A stretch of 64,000 nt of DNA, taken from assembly GCA_934500835.1 (NCBI GenBank), contig CAKSTR010000008.1, positions 124,001-188,000 of the forward strand. Direction: 5' to 3'. This DNA comes from an uncultured Paracoccaceae bacterium (lineage in GTDB: Bacteria; Pseudomonadota; Alphaproteobacteria; Rhodobacterales; Rhodobacteraceae). The notes under the pieces are model-generated. The model saw only the letters and a list, made by a program, of their open reading frames with translations. It made no database searches and was not told where the DNA came from. A program made the translations under genes and the position numbers. Of the stretch, positions 34,939 to 44,528 are shown one piece after another (position 1 is the stretch's first letter; each line of letters opens with the position of its first letter).

Positions 34939-35078
34939 GCAGACCCCCATTTCCGGGGTCGGAGGTTAGACCGGCTTCCGGTGGTTAGGAAGGCCGTTTG
35001 CGAACGCATGGGCCGGGCTTTCACTCGGTGACGGACCCTTCAAGGGCACCAGTCCGGTTTTATCCGGGATTTCAGCCC

Positions 35079-35582
35079 TCAGGCCCGGCCGTAAGCCTCG
35101 GCAATGGCGATCTGCATCGCCTCGGCCGGGGTTTTTTCGCCCCAGGCGGCCATCTGGAAGGCGGGGTAGAACCGCTCCGAGGCCATGACGGCACCGGCGA
35201 TCAGCCGGTCGATCTGCTCGGGCCCGGCGATCTGGCCGCCGGCAAGGCACAGGCCATAGCGCCAAACCATCAGCTTCTGCTCGGCCCACCAGGTGAAGGC
35301 GCCGGTCCAGACCATGTCGTTGCAGCGGTTCAGCACATCATGCAGCGCGCCGATCTTCTCTTCGGGCGGCTCCATCTCGAAGGTGCAGATCAGTCGCAGC
35401 GTCTCGTCCTGCGCGCTCCAGGCCAGGGTCAGCGAGTAGGTGCGCCACTGCCCTTCGACCGCCATGGCGATCTGGTCATCGGTGACGCGGTCGAATTCCC
35501 AGTCGTTGTGGGTGGCCAGCGTCTCGACGATATCGATGGGGTGGAGATCCTCGTTCAGAAGGAACTCTTCGGAAAGCGACAT
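35079..35582 (-). CDS. YbjN domain-containing protein
   Basis: A 167-aa protein of the YbjN/DUF1790 type: HPIDIVETLATHNDWEFDRVTDDQIAMAVEG at the start and EEKIGALHDVLNRCNDMVWTGAFTWWAEQKLMVWRYGL in the centre fit the type III secretion chaperone-like fold. Common and single-copy in Rhodobacteraceae, often near proC. Molecular role unknown; in E. coli YbjN affects motility and biofilm when overproduced. The ATG at 35582 is preceded by GAGGCCGGGC. Confidence 0.85.
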   Translation of the reverse strand: MSLSEEFLLNEDLHPIDIVETLATHNDWEFDRVTDDQIAMAVEGQWRTYSLTLAWSAQDETLRLICTFEMEPPEEKIGALHDVLNRCNDMVWTGAFTWWAEQKLMVWRYGLCLAGGQIAGPEQIDRLIAGAVMASERFYPAFQMAAWGEKTPAEAMQIAIAEAYGRA

Positions 35583-35938
35583 TGCCCGGCCTCACTATGA
35601 TGCCCACGGGACCTTGGCGACCCCTACAGGCTGGGTGTCTGGCAAGGTGCAGCGTATGCCCGACACTGCCCTTACTAGATATTGTGATGGCACCGGGAAA
35701 GCCTGTAAAGCGAATTCTTCTGTGGAAAAGGCTGGATGTGGGTGGCTCGCTGTGGCTCGCCAACGGAGTCTGCACAGTTTGACACCCGAGTTTGCAGCGG
35801 CGGTGTTTTGCCTTTGGCGGCGAAAGACCTCGATCCCGCGTTCGACGCGACTCCGAACCTCGGGGCGGGGCGGCGGTGCTGGACCTTCGATCCGGTCGCT
35901 ACTAGCATCCGCCGGACTGCCGTGGGAAGGCTTCTCAA
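35583..35938. other. 356-bp gap without a recognisable gene
   Basis: No open frame here has recognisable content. A consensus -35 TTGACA lies at 35779-35784 (no good -10 follows) and an AT-rich stretch at 35673-35690. A short direct repeat TGGCTCGC occurs twice near 35740-35760. Probably holds the promoter for the DUF1275 gene. Confidence 0.4.
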
Positions 35939-36631
35939 ATGCTGATCAGGGTGGGCGGGGATCGCACCCAGAACATCGACCTTGTGCTTGCAGGCATGCT
36001 GTCCTCGATCGCGGGGGCGCTGAATGCCGCCGGGTTTCTGGTTGCGGGGTCCTTCACCGCGAACATGACGGGCAATGTCTCGGCCTTTGCCGACTATCTG
36101 GCCTGGGGGGCCTGGGTGATGGCGCTGTCCTTCGCCGGGCTGCTGGTGGCCTTCATCTGTGGTGCGGGACTGGCGGCGCTGGCGATCCAGACCGGAGAGC
36201 GGCGGCAGCTAAGGTCCGTCTACGCCCTTGCGATCACCGCCGAGGCCGTGCTCCTTCTCCTGCTGGGGGCGGCCTTCGCCATCTGGCCGCAGATGCAGGA
36301 GACGCTGCTGGTCATCGGTCTCAGCTTCGTCATGGGGCTGCAGAATGCGGTGACCACGATGATCTCGCGCGCAAGGGTGCGGACGACCCATGTCTCGGGC
36401 ATGGCGACCGATGTCGGGATCGAGCTGGCTGCCCTTGCGGGCGGCGAAAAGCTGCGCAGCGCCGCCCTGCCGCAGCTTCGGCTGCACGGCCTGACACTGA
36501 GTGCCTTTGCGGCGGGCGGGGTTGTCGGGGCGCTGGTTTTCGGGCTGATCGGGCATTGGCTTCTGGTGCTGGCAGCCGGCATCCTTTTGCTGATCGCGCT
36601 GCCCGAAGTGCTGCGCGCCCATCGTGGATGA
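35939..36631 (+). CDS. DUF1275 (YoaK) family membrane protein
   Basis: A 230-aa integral membrane protein with about six predicted helices. The signature blocks [26 protein letters not shown] near the start and [31 protein letters not shown] in the middle define DUF1275. The function is unknown; a transporter role has been suggested for the family. It precedes chrA by 72 bp on the same strand. Confidence 0.93.
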   Translation: MLIRVGGDRTQNIDLVLAGMLSSIAGALNAAGFLVAGSFTANMTGNVSAFADYLAWGAWVMALSFAGLLVAFICGAGLAALAIQTGERRQLRSVYALAITAEAVLLLLLGAAFAIWPQMQETLLVIGLSFVMGLQNAVTTMISRARVRTTHVSGMATDVGIELAALAGGEKLRSAALPQLRLHGLTLSAFAAGGVVGALVFGLIGHWLLVLAAGILLLIALPEVLRAHRG

Positions 36632-36703
36632 CAGGCCCGGCTGTCAAGCGGATGACATGAAACCGTGCTATTCAAGGCCTTTGCGCAGAAAGCCGGTGGC
36701 CCG

Positions 36704-37897
36704 ATGACTGACCAGACTTCCCGCCCGTCCCGCCCGGTGGCCGAGGTTTTCATGGCCTTCCTCAAGCTGGGCCTGACCTCCTTCGGCGGGCCGGTCGCGC
36801 ATCTGGGCTTCTTCCGGGACGAGTTCGTCCTGCGCCGCAAATGGCTGGACGAGGCGGCCTATGCCGATCTGGTGGCGCTGTGCCAGTTCCTGCCGGGGCC
36901 GGCCTCAAGTCAGGTCGGTTTCGCGCTTGGTCTGATGCGGGCGGGCTGGGGCGGGGCGCTGGCGGCCTTTGCCGCCTTCACCCTGCCCTCGGCCATGCTG
37001 CTGACGGCGCTGGCCCTGACCGCCACCCGGATCGAGGGCCCCCTGGCGGCGGGGCTGCTGCATGGGCTGAAGCTGGCGGCGGTGGCCATTGTCGCGCAGG
37101 CCGTCTGGGGCATGGCGCGCAGCCTGTGCCCGGACCGGGAGCGCGCGGTGATCGCAGTGCTGGCGGTGGCGGTGCTGGCCTTTGCGCCGGGATCGGTCGG
37201 AATGATGGTGGCGATTGCGTTTGGCGCCTTGGCGGGACTGCTGCTGAACAAGGGGCAGGTCTTGCCCGGCACCATGGCCCCGGTGGCTGTCGGCAAGCGC
37301 ACCGGCCTTGCCGCGATCGCGCTTTTCGTGGCGCTGCTGGTCGGCTTGCCGTTTCTGGCGGGGCTTGGGCAGGGCGTGGCGCTGGCGGATGCCTTCTACC
37401 GGGCCGGGGCGCTGGTCTTCGGCGGCGGCCATGTCGTCCTGCCGCTGCTTGAGGCTGCAACGGTGCAGCCGGGATGGGTAAGCGAGGATGCCTTTCTGAC
37501 CGGCTATGGCGCGGCGCAGGCCGTTCCGGGGCCTCTGTTCACCTTTGCCGCCTGGCTGGGGGCGGTGATGGGGCCGGCTCCGAACGGCATCCTGGGGGCG
37601 GGGATCGCCCTTCTTGCGCTGTTCCTGCCCGGATTTCTGCTGCTGGTTGCTGCATTGCCCTTCCTGGGCTGGATGCGCTGTCACCGTCTGGCGCAATCCG
37701 GGATGCAGGGCGCGAATGCCGCGGTCGTGGGCATTCTGGCGGCGGCGCTTTACGATCCGGTTTTCACGTCGGCCGTGACAGGAATGCCGGATTTCGCGCT
37801 GGCGCTTGCCGGTTTCGTCGCACTGACGGTCTGGCGCGCGCCACCCTGGAGCGTCGTCCTGCTGGTTGCGACCGGCGGCGCCCTCATGGGGTACTGA
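36704..37897 (+). CDS. chrA: Chromate transporter family protein ChrA (two CHR domains)
   Basis: A 397-aa membrane protein of the long-chain CHR family. Two homologous halves are visible: the first with LGLTSFGGPVAHLGFFRDEFV and CQFLPGPASSQ, the second with GALVFGGGHVVLPLLEAATVQPGW and GYGAAQAVPGPLFTFA; the FGGP/FGGGH and PGP motifs are the family marks. Such proteins export chromate; many chromosomal members have not been tested. The ATG at 36704 is preferred to a GTG at 36665. Confidence 0.93.
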   Translation: MTDQTSRPSRPVAEVFMAFLKLGLTSFGGPVAHLGFFRDEFVLRRKWLDEAAYADLVALCQFLPGPASSQVGFALGLMRAGWGGALAAFAAFTLPSAMLLTALALTATRIEGPLAAGLLHGLKLAAVAIVAQAVWGMARSLCPDRERAVIAVLAVAVLAFAPGSVGMMVAIAFGALAGLLLNKGQVLPGTMAPVAVGKRTGLAAIALFVALLVGLPFLAGLGQGVALADAFYRAGALVFGGGHVVLPLLEAATVQPGWVSEDAFLTGYGAAQAVPGPLFTFAAWLGAVMGPAPNGILGAGIALLALFLPGFLLLVAALPFLGWMRCHRLAQSGMQGANAAVVGILAAALYDPVFTSAVTGMPDFALALAGFVALTVWRAPPWSVVLLVATGGALMGY

Positions 37898-37937
37898 GGC
37901 CGGCCGAAAGCCGTCCGCGCGCGCGATGCGTCCCGCG

Positions 37938-37974
37938 AAAAAAACGACCCCCGCGCGACGGGAGCGCACGGGGG
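37938..37974 (-). terminator. Rho-independent terminator for trpS (minus strand)
   Basis: Read on the minus strand, a C/G hairpin with outer arms CCCCCG / CGGGGG (37974-37948) is followed by TCG and then seven Ts (37944-37938). It lies 162 bp beyond the trpS stop, leaving a long untranslated tail. Confidence 0.75.
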
Positions 37975-38135
37975 CCCAAAATGACGGCGCGGCAGGCTCG
38001 GACAAGCCCGGTGAGGGTAGAGGGGACAGAGCCGCGCCGTCCCCCCGTTGCTGACAGGTGAAGGAGACAGTCCTGTGACAGGGCCGCACGCGGGGCAGCG
38101 AAAGCGGTGGATAACTCCCCCGCCGGCCGCTGCGG

Positions 38136-39158
38136 TCAGCGCGAGCGGATCAGGCCCACGATGTCCTTGGTGCGGGCAAGGATCGGTGCGGCGATGGCAT
38201 CGGCGCGCTCGGCCCCCTGGCCAAGGGTGCGGTCGATCTCGGCCGGGTCCTTCATCAGCCGGTTCATCTCGGCCGTGATCGGCGAGAGTTTCGCCACCGC
38301 CAGATCGGCCAGTCTGGGCTTGAACACCCCGAACTGGGCACCGGCGAATTCGGCCACGACCTCGGGCACCGACTGGCCGGACAGCCCGGCATAGATGTTC
38401 ACCAGATTGCGCGCATCGGGCCGGTCCTTCAGCCCGTCGACCGTTTCCGGCAGGGGCAGGGGATCGGTCTTGGCGCGGCGGATCTTCCTGGCGATGGTGT
38501 CGGCGTCATCGGTCAGGTTGATGCGCGAATTGTCCGACGGATCGGACTTCGACATCTTCTTCGTGCCATCGGTCAGGCTCATCACCCTTGTGGCGGCGCC
38601 TTCGATCAGCGGCTCGGTCACCGGGAAGAAATCCACCTTGTAGTCGTGGTTGAACTTGTTCGCGATGTCGCGGGCCAGCTCAAGGTGCTGCTTCTGGTCC
38701 TCGCCCACCGGAACCATGGTGGCATGATACAAGAGGATGTCGGCCGCCATCAGCGAGGGGTAGGCGAACAGCCCCAGGCTGGCCGCCTCGGCATCCTTGC
38801 CTGCGGTCTTGTCCTTCCACTGCGTCATGCGGCCCATCCAGCCCATGCGCGCGATGCAGTTGAAGATCCAGGCCAGTTCGGCATGGCCGCTGACCTGGCT
38901 CTGGTTGAAAAGGATGCTGCGCGCGGGGTCGACACCGGATGCGATGAAGGCTGCGGCGGCCTCGCGGGTCTGTTCGCGCAGGCGGTCGGGGTCTTGCCAG
39001 ACAGTGATCGCATGCAGGTCGACAAGGCAGTAGATCGTCTCGATCCCCTCGTCCTGCTTTTCCGCAAAGCGCTTCAGCGCGCCAAGGTAGTTGCCGAGTG
39101 TCAGCCCGCCCGAAGGCTGGATGCCCGAGAAGATGCGGGGCTTGAAGCTGGTTGCCAT
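38136..39158 (-). CDS. trpS: Tryptophanyl-tRNA synthetase
   Basis: Class I aminoacyl-tRNA synthetase of 340 aa that charges tRNA-Trp. [19 protein letters not shown] carries the HIGH-equivalent signature (GxTLGNY type), and KKMSKSD is the KMSKS loop. The block [30 protein letters not shown] is highly conserved in bacterial TrpRS. The ATG at 39158 begins at the normal N-terminus; the frame is open further upstream without homology. Divergent from the rhomboid-like gene. Confidence 0.97.
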   Translation of the reverse strand: MATSFKPRIFSGIQPSGGLTLGNYLGALKRFAEKQDEGIETIYCLVDLHAITVWQDPDRLREQTREAAAAFIASGVDPARSILFNQSQVSGHAELAWIFNCIARMGWMGRMTQWKDKTAGKDAEAASLGLFAYPSLMAADILLYHATMVPVGEDQKQHLELARDIANKFNHDYKVDFFPVTEPLIEGAATRVMSLTDGTKKMSKSDPSDNSRINLTDDADTIARKIRRAKTDPLPLPETVDGLKDRPDARNLVNIYAGLSGQSVPEVVAEFAGAQFGVFKPRLADLAVAKLSPITAEMNRLMKDPAEIDRTLGQGAERADAIAAPILARTKDIVGLIRSR

Positions 39159-39266
39159 TCTTGGGCCCTGTCCTGCTGGTCTCTGTCTGGAAATCGTGGC
39201 GCCTCTCGCGTAATCCATGGGGAAAGGGGCGTCAACGGCCCCGCTTGCCCTGAGCCGGAGACCGGA

Positions 39267-39953
39267 TTGGACCGCGACCTGAATGCGCCGCCCCTGAACC
39301 CCTTGCCCTGGATCGTCTGGGTGCTGGCCCTGCCGCTGATCGCGGTGGAGGTGGTCGTGCAGCTTGGCGCGTCGGGCCTGGCGGGCGGGCCAGAGGCGAT
39401 CAACTGGCGGATCCGCGCGATGGAATGGTTCGCCTTCTCGCCCGATTTCCTGCGTCGCGCATTGGAAACCGGGGAATGGCCGCTGGATACGCTGTGGCGG
39501 CAGGTCTCCTACATCCTGGTGCAGGCCGACATCACGGGCGCTCTTTTTGTCGTCGTCCTTCTGCTGGCGCTTGGCAAGATGGTGGGAGAGATCTTCCGCT
39601 GGTGGGCGGTGGCGGCGATCTTCCTTGGCTCGGCCGCGATGGCGGCGCTGGTCTATACGCTGGTCCTGCCCGGCAACCGGGTGCCGCTGGTCGGCGGCTT
39701 CCCGGCGGTCTACGGGCTGATCGGGGCCTTCACATTCGTGCTGTGGATGCGGCAGGCGGCGACGGGCGGCAACCCGTGGCGCGCATTCGGGCTGATCGGG
39801 ATTTTGATGGCGGTGCAGATCTTCTTCGGCCTGATCTATGGCGGGCTGAGCTGGGTGGCGGAACTGGCCGGCTTCGCGACCGGGTTCCTTCTGTCGTTCC
39901 TTGTCGCCCCCGGCGGCTGGCGCCGGATGGTCGGGCTGCTGCGCAACCGCTAG
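39267..39953 (+). CDS. Rhomboid-fold membrane protein lacking catalytic residues (pseudo-rhomboid), TTG start
   Basis: A 228-aa protein with six to seven membrane helices that looks like a rhomboid: a helix with WR motif region ([28 protein letters not shown]), the LGKMVGEIF helix, and the [17 protein letters not shown] helix. In active rhomboids the last has G-x-S-G; here it reads GGFP, so the nucleophile Ser is Phe. The expected His in the final helix is in VAELAGF, where active members have H-x-G-G-F, so it too is replaced (Glu). It is therefore most likely an inactive rhomboid homologue. The TTG at 39267 has GGAG six bases upstream. Convergent with murJ, overlapping by 4 bp. Confidence 0.8.
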   Translation: MDRDLNAPPLNPLPWIVWVLALPLIAVEVVVQLGASGLAGGPEAINWRIRAMEWFAFSPDFLRRALETGEWPLDTLWRQVSYILVQADITGALFVVVLLLALGKMVGEIFRWWAVAAIFLGSAAMAALVYTLVLPGNRVPLVGGFPAVYGLIGAFTFVLWMRQAATGGNPWRAFGLIGILMAVQIFFGLIYGGLSWVAELAGFATGFLLSFLVAPGGWRRMVGLLRNR

Positions 39954-41506
39954 TCCTGCTCGCGGCGCTTGCGGCGCAGCGAGGATTTCAGTTCGCGCAG
40001 GCTCATGGCGCCGAAGAGGGCGGCCGATCCGAAATAGGTCACGATGCCGATGAGGATGATCCCGCCAAGCGTGGCCGTGCGCAGGCCGGGCACCGAGAGT
40101 TGCGGTGCCAGCGCCCAGGCAAGACCCCAGAGCACCGCCCCCATCAGCGCCGAGGCGGCGATGATCCGCGGCAGGCGGTGCAGGAAGCGGGAATCGAAGC
40201 GGGCTGCCTCGCCCATCGTCCTGGTCCCGCGCCAGAGCTGCCAGACCATCACCCATGCCGAAGCCGAGGTGGCAATGGCGGCGGCAAGGAAGCCGATCAG
40301 CGGCATCAGCCCGACGGCGAGGATGGCGTTCACCACCATCGACCAGACGGCAAAGCGGAACGGGCTGCGGGTGTCCTCGCGGGCGTAATACAGCGGTTGC
40401 AGCACCTTTTGCAGCACGAACGCCGGCAGGCCGACACCATAGGCCGCCAGGGCCTGGGCGGTGAAGATGGCGGCCTCGGGGCCGAAGGCGCCCCGCTGGT
40501 AGACGACCGAGATGATTGGCCAGGCGATCACCACCAGCGCCACCGCGGCCGGCACGGTCAGCAACAGCGCGAATTCGGAGCCGCGGTTGTAGGCGCTGCG
40601 CGAGCCGGTGTCGTCATTGGCGCGCAGGCGGCGGGACAGTTCGGGCAAGAGCACGACACCGATGGCGATGCCGACCACGCCAAGCGGCAGCTGGTACAGC
40701 CGGTCGGCGTTGTACAGCCAGACCATCGCGCCCTCGGTCCCCGAGGCGACCTGCCGCCCGACGATCAGGTTGATCTGCACCACGCCGCCCGCCAGAACGG
40801 CCGGGGCGGCGATGATCGCCAGCCGCTTCAGGTCGGGCGTCAGGGCAGGCCAGCGGAAGGGCAGGCGGAAGCCAAGCCGGCGCACCGCGATCCACGTCAC
40901 CAGCAGCTGCAGGACGCCCGAGATGGTGACGGCCCAGGACTGGCTGTAGGCCATGTCCCAGCCAAAGTGATCGGCCATAAGGATGCCGGCGATCAGACTG
41001 GCCGACAGGAGGATCGTCACCGCCGAGGTGACGACGAAACGCCCCATCGCGTTCAGCATCCCCGACAGAAGCGCGGTCAGCGAGATGAAAAGGATGTAGG
41101 GAAAGGCGATCCGGCCCATCAGCACGGCCAGATCGAACCGCTCGTCCCCGACGAAGCCCGAGGCCATCATCACCACCAGCAGCGGCATGGCGAGGATCGC
41201 GATGATCGAGAATACCGTAAGCAGCGCCGCCATGCCCCAATAGGCGTCGCGGGCGAAGGCCTCGGCATCCTCGCCGGCTTCGGATTTCTTGGCGAACATC
41301 GGCACGAAGGCCATGTTGAACGCGCCTTCCGCGAAGAAGCGGCGGAACATGTTGGGCAGGGCCTGCGCCACCACGAAAGCCTCGGCAATCGGGCCGTCGC
41401 CAAGGAAGCGCGCCATGAGGATGTCGCGGACAAGGCCGACGATCCGGCTCATCAGCGTCCAGAAGCCGACGGTCAGGAAGCCCGAGATCAGGCGCATGGG
41501 TTTCAT
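39950..41506 (-). CDS. murJ: Lipid II flippase MurJ (MviN)
   Basis: A 518-aa inner-membrane flippase of the MOP superfamily that moves lipid II to the periplasm for peptidoglycan synthesis. About 14 membrane segments are visible. Family blocks: [51 protein letters not shown] (with the essential Arg and charged patch), and [28 protein letters not shown]. The ATG at 41506 has AAAGG upstream; a longer frame upstream has no homology. It follows glnD on the same strand after 208 bp. Confidence 0.96.
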   Translation of the reverse strand: MKPMRLISGFLTVGFWTLMSRIVGLVRDILMARFLGDGPIAEAFVVAQALPNMFRRFFAEGAFNMAFVPMFAKKSEAGEDAEAFARDAYWGMAALLTVFSIIAILAMPLLVVMMASGFVGDERFDLAVLMGRIAFPYILFISLTALLSGMLNAMGRFVVTSAVTILLSASLIAGILMADHFGWDMAYSQSWAVTISGVLQLLVTWIAVRRLGFRLPFRWPALTPDLKRLAIIAAPAVLAGGVVQINLIVGRQVASGTEGAMVWLYNADRLYQLPLGVVGIAIGVVLLPELSRRLRANDDTGSRSAYNRGSEFALLLTVPAAVALVVIAWPIISVVYQRGAFGPEAAIFTAQALAAYGVGLPAFVLQKVLQPLYYAREDTRSPFRFAVWSMVVNAILAVGLMPLIGFLAAAIATSASAWVMVWQLWRGTRTMGEAARFDSRFLHRLPRIIAASALMGAVLWGLAWALAPQLSVPGLRTATLGGIILIGIVTYFGSAALFGAMSLRELKSSLRRKRREQD

Positions 41507-41714
41507 CGGATGGCCTTTCGGGCGCGCGGGGCTTCGGGTGTGGCGGGCCGGAGGTGGAGTTTCCGTGCAGGGTTTGCACATGTTCCGTGACGAAGGGCAA
41601 GGGGGACCGAGATCCGGCGGGTTGCGGGTGGCGCAGCCCCGTCATCGCCGCAGTCAACCAAGCCGGGGCATAGTGCGGAGGGGGCGTTCAGGCTGGGGCC
41701 ATACCGCCGCCGTT

Positions 41715-44528
41715 TCACCCCTGCGCCCGTTCGGCGCCTTCGGCAATGGCGGCGCGCAGCTTCTTCTCCAGCGCCTCCTGCTTGGGCTTCTGGTGCAGCT
41801 TCAGCCCGAACATGTCCTTGACGTAGAACGTGTCCACCACCTGCGCCCCATAGGTGGCGATCACCGCCGAGACGATGGAGATGTTGTTGCTGGCCAGCGT
41901 CCGGGTCAGGTCATACAGAAGGCCGGGCCGGTCGCGGGTATCGACCTCGATGATCGTGTAGATCTCAGATCCTTCGTTGTCGAAGGTGACATGGGTGGGA
42001 AACCGGAACTCGCGTTCGCGTTTCTTCACCTTGTCGCGGTCCTTCAGCGCCTCGCGCGGGACCACCTCGCCCTTCAGGGTGCGTTCGATCATCTGGCGCA
42101 GGCGGGGCAGGCGGGCGACCTCATAGGGCTTGCCCTCGATGTCCTGCACCCAGAAGACGGGCGTGGCATAGCCGTCCTTGGACGTATAGGTGCGCGCATC
42201 CACGACATTCGCGCCCACCAGCGCCAGCGCCCCCGCAAGGCGCGAGAAGATGCCGGGGTGATCGGCCAGCGCGAAACAGGCGCGGGTGGCGTCGCGGTCG
42301 GCATCGGGATGCAGGTCGATGCGGATCTCGTCATCGGCAAGGCCGCGCAGCAGGGTGGCGAAGACCGCCTGCGTGTCGGTTGTCAGCCCCTGCCAATAGG
42401 GCGGGTAGTGGCGGGCCAGCTCGGCCCGGATATCCTTGGCGTCCCAGCCGGTCAGCTGTTCGCGCAGGGCCCGCTTGGCCTCGTTCTCGCGGTTCTCGCG
42501 GTTGACGCGCTCAAGCCCCCCCACAAGGGCGGCGGCCGTCTCCTTGTGCAACTGGCGCAGCAGCATGGCCTTCCAGTTGTTCCAGGTGTTCGGCCCGACG
42601 CCGCGAATGTCGCAGACCGTCAGCACGGTCAGAAGATCCAGCCGCCTGCGGGTCTTCACCGCCTTGGCAAAGTCGCGCACGGTGCGCGGATCGCCGATGT
42701 CGCGCTTTTGCGCGGTATCGGACATCAAGAGGTGATAGCGCACCAGCCATTCGACGGTTTCGCATTCCTCATCGGTCAGTCCCAGACGCGGGCAGACTCG
42801 GCGGGCGATCTGCGCGCCAAGGATGGAATGGTCCTCGGGACGGCCCTTGCCGATGTCATGCAGCAGGAGCGCAATGAAGAGGATGCGGCGGCTGACCCCT
42901 TCCTTCAGGATCGAGGAGGACAGCGGCAGATCCTCGACCAGTTCTCCGCGTTCGATCTGGGCAAGGATGCTGATGGTCTGGATGATATGCTCGTCCACCG
43001 TGTAGTGGTGGTAGACGTTGAACTGCATCATCGCGACGATGGGTTCGAATTCGGGGATGAAGGCCGAAAGCACCCCCAACTCGTTCATCCGGCGCAAGGA
43101 CCGTTCCGGGTTGCCGTGCTTCAGCAGAAGGTCAAGGAAGATCCGCGCCGCCTCGGGGTCTTCGCGCATGCCGTCGTCGATCAGGTCCAGATTGGCGGTG
43201 ACGATGCGCATGACATTGGGGTGGAGCAGATAGCCGGTGCGCAGGCCTTCCTCGAACACCCGCAGCAGGTTCAGCTTGTCCTTCAGGAAATCCCTGGCGT
43301 CTTTCAGGTCCAGCCTGCCCTGCACCAGCTTGTAGCCCGGTTTGACCCGTTTGGTGCGCTTGAAGATGCCGAACAGGCTGGCTTCGCGCTTGGCGTGGCG
43401 GGCTTCCAGTTCGGTCAGAAAGACGCGGGTCAACTCGCCGACGCGGGTGGCCTGGCGGAAATAGTGCTGCATGAACACCTCGACCGCGCGGCGGCCGCGC
43501 TGGTCGGCATAGCCCATGCGGGCGGCCACCTCGACCTGAAGGTCGAACGTCAGCGTGTCGGTGGGGCGGCGGGTGATGTAATGCATGTGGCAGCGCACCG
43601 CCCAGAGGAAATCCTCGGCCCGCGCGAAGGCCTCGTATTCGTCGCGGGTGAAGAGCCCCGCATCGACCAGCCCCGCCGCACGCGGCACCCGGTGCAGGTA
43701 TTTGCCGATCCAGTACAGGGTCTGCAGGTCGCGCAGGCCCCCCTTGCCCTCTTTGATGTTCGGCTCCAGCATATAGCGCTGGCCGCCCTGCCGCTTGTGC
43801 CGCGCCGCGCGCTCGGCCAGCTTGGCCTCGATGAACTCGGGGCCGGTGTTGCGGAATAGCTCGTCCCACAGCCTGTCGGCCAGTTCGGTCGCAAGGGGGG
43901 CGAAACCGGCGATGAAGCGGTGCTCCAGCAGGGCGGTGCGGATGGTGATATCCTCGTGCCCCAGCCGGATGCAGTCCTTCACGGTGCGGCTGGCGTGGCC
44001 AACCTTCAGCTTCAGATCCCAGAGCAGGTAAAGCATCGTCTCGATGACGCTTTCGGCCCAAGGCGTGATCTTCCACGGCGTCAGGAACAGAAGGTCCACG
44101 TCGGATTGCGGCGCCATTTCGGCCCGGCCGTAGCCGCCGACGGCCAGTACGGCGATCCGCTCGGCCTCGGTCGGGGCCGGCAAGGGATGCAGGTGCTGCG
44201 CCACCGCAAGCGCGGCGATCACCAGCCCATCGGTCAGATGCGCCTGCGAGGTGATCAGATGCCGGGCATGACGCGGGTCGGCCGCGAAGGCGGCCTCCAG
44301 CGTGGCGTTGCCGGTCGCCCTGGCCTCGGCCAGATGGCGGGTGGCGATGGTGCGGGCGGAACGGGGATCGATTCCCTGCGGCAGATCGGCCAGAATCGCA
44401 GCGATCAGCGCCTGCGGAGCGATGATGGAGCCGGGGGGCAGCAGCAGCGGCCCCCCGGCCAGCGGACCCTCGGGCGAGGGCGCGCGATCAGAGGCCGGCG
44501 CCGGCGAAGCTGCGCGGTGCGGGGTCAA
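41715..44528 (-). CDS. glnD: [Protein-PII] uridylyltransferase / uridylyl-removing enzyme
   Basis: Bifunctional nitrogen sensor of 937 aa that uridylylates PII under nitrogen limitation and removes UMP when glutamine is high. The nucleotidyltransferase site is GGYGRAEMAPQSDVDLLF; the HD domain that removes UMP is seen in LLHDIGKGRPEDHSILG; two ACT domains are at the C-terminus (ADHPGIFSRLAGALALVGANVVDA and DTRDRPGLLYDLTRTLASNNISI). No ATG fits; the TTG at 44528 is assigned, overlapping the upstream lipoprotein gene by 41 bp. A later start is possible, since residues 1-30 look unlike a conserved region. Confidence 0.94.
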   Translation of the reverse strand: MTPHRAASPAPASDRAPSPEGPLAGGPLLLPPGSIIAPQALIAAILADLPQGIDPRSARTIATRHLAEARATGNATLEAAFAADPRHARHLITSQAHLTDGLVIAALAVAQHLHPLPAPTEAERIAVLAVGGYGRAEMAPQSDVDLLFLTPWKITPWAESVIETMLYLLWDLKLKVGHASRTVKDCIRLGHEDITIRTALLEHRFIAGFAPLATELADRLWDELFRNTGPEFIEAKLAERAARHKRQGGQRYMLEPNIKEGKGGLRDLQTLYWIGKYLHRVPRAAGLVDAGLFTRDEYEAFARAEDFLWAVRCHMHYITRRPTDTLTFDLQVEVAARMGYADQRGRRAVEVFMQHYFRQATRVGELTRVFLTELEARHAKREASLFGIFKRTKRVKPGYKLVQGRLDLKDARDFLKDKLNLLRVFEEGLRTGYLLHPNVMRIVTANLDLIDDGMREDPEAARIFLDLLLKHGNPERSLRRMNELGVLSAFIPEFEPIVAMMQFNVYHHYTVDEHIIQTISILAQIERGELVEDLPLSSSILKEGVSRRILFIALLLHDIGKGRPEDHSILGAQIARRVCPRLGLTDEECETVEWLVRYHLLMSDTAQKRDIGDPRTVRDFAKAVKTRRRLDLLTVLTVCDIRGVGPNTWNNWKAMLLRQLHKETAAALVGGLERVNRENRENEAKRALREQLTGWDAKDIRAELARHYPPYWQGLTTDTQAVFATLLRGLADDEIRIDLHPDADRDATRACFALADHPGIFSRLAGALALVGANVVDARTYTSKDGYATPVFWVQDIEGKPYEVARLPRLRQMIERTLKGEVVPREALKDRDKVKKREREFRFPTHVTFDNEGSEIYTIIEVDTRDRPGLLYDLTRTLASNNISIVSAVIATYGAQVVDTFYVKDMFGLKLHQKPKQEALEKKLRAAIAEGAERAQG

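Noticed and set aside
41289..43859. Plus-strand open frame of about 850 codons opposite glnD
   Set aside because: glnD on the other strand has all its domains; the frame shows no recognisable fold.
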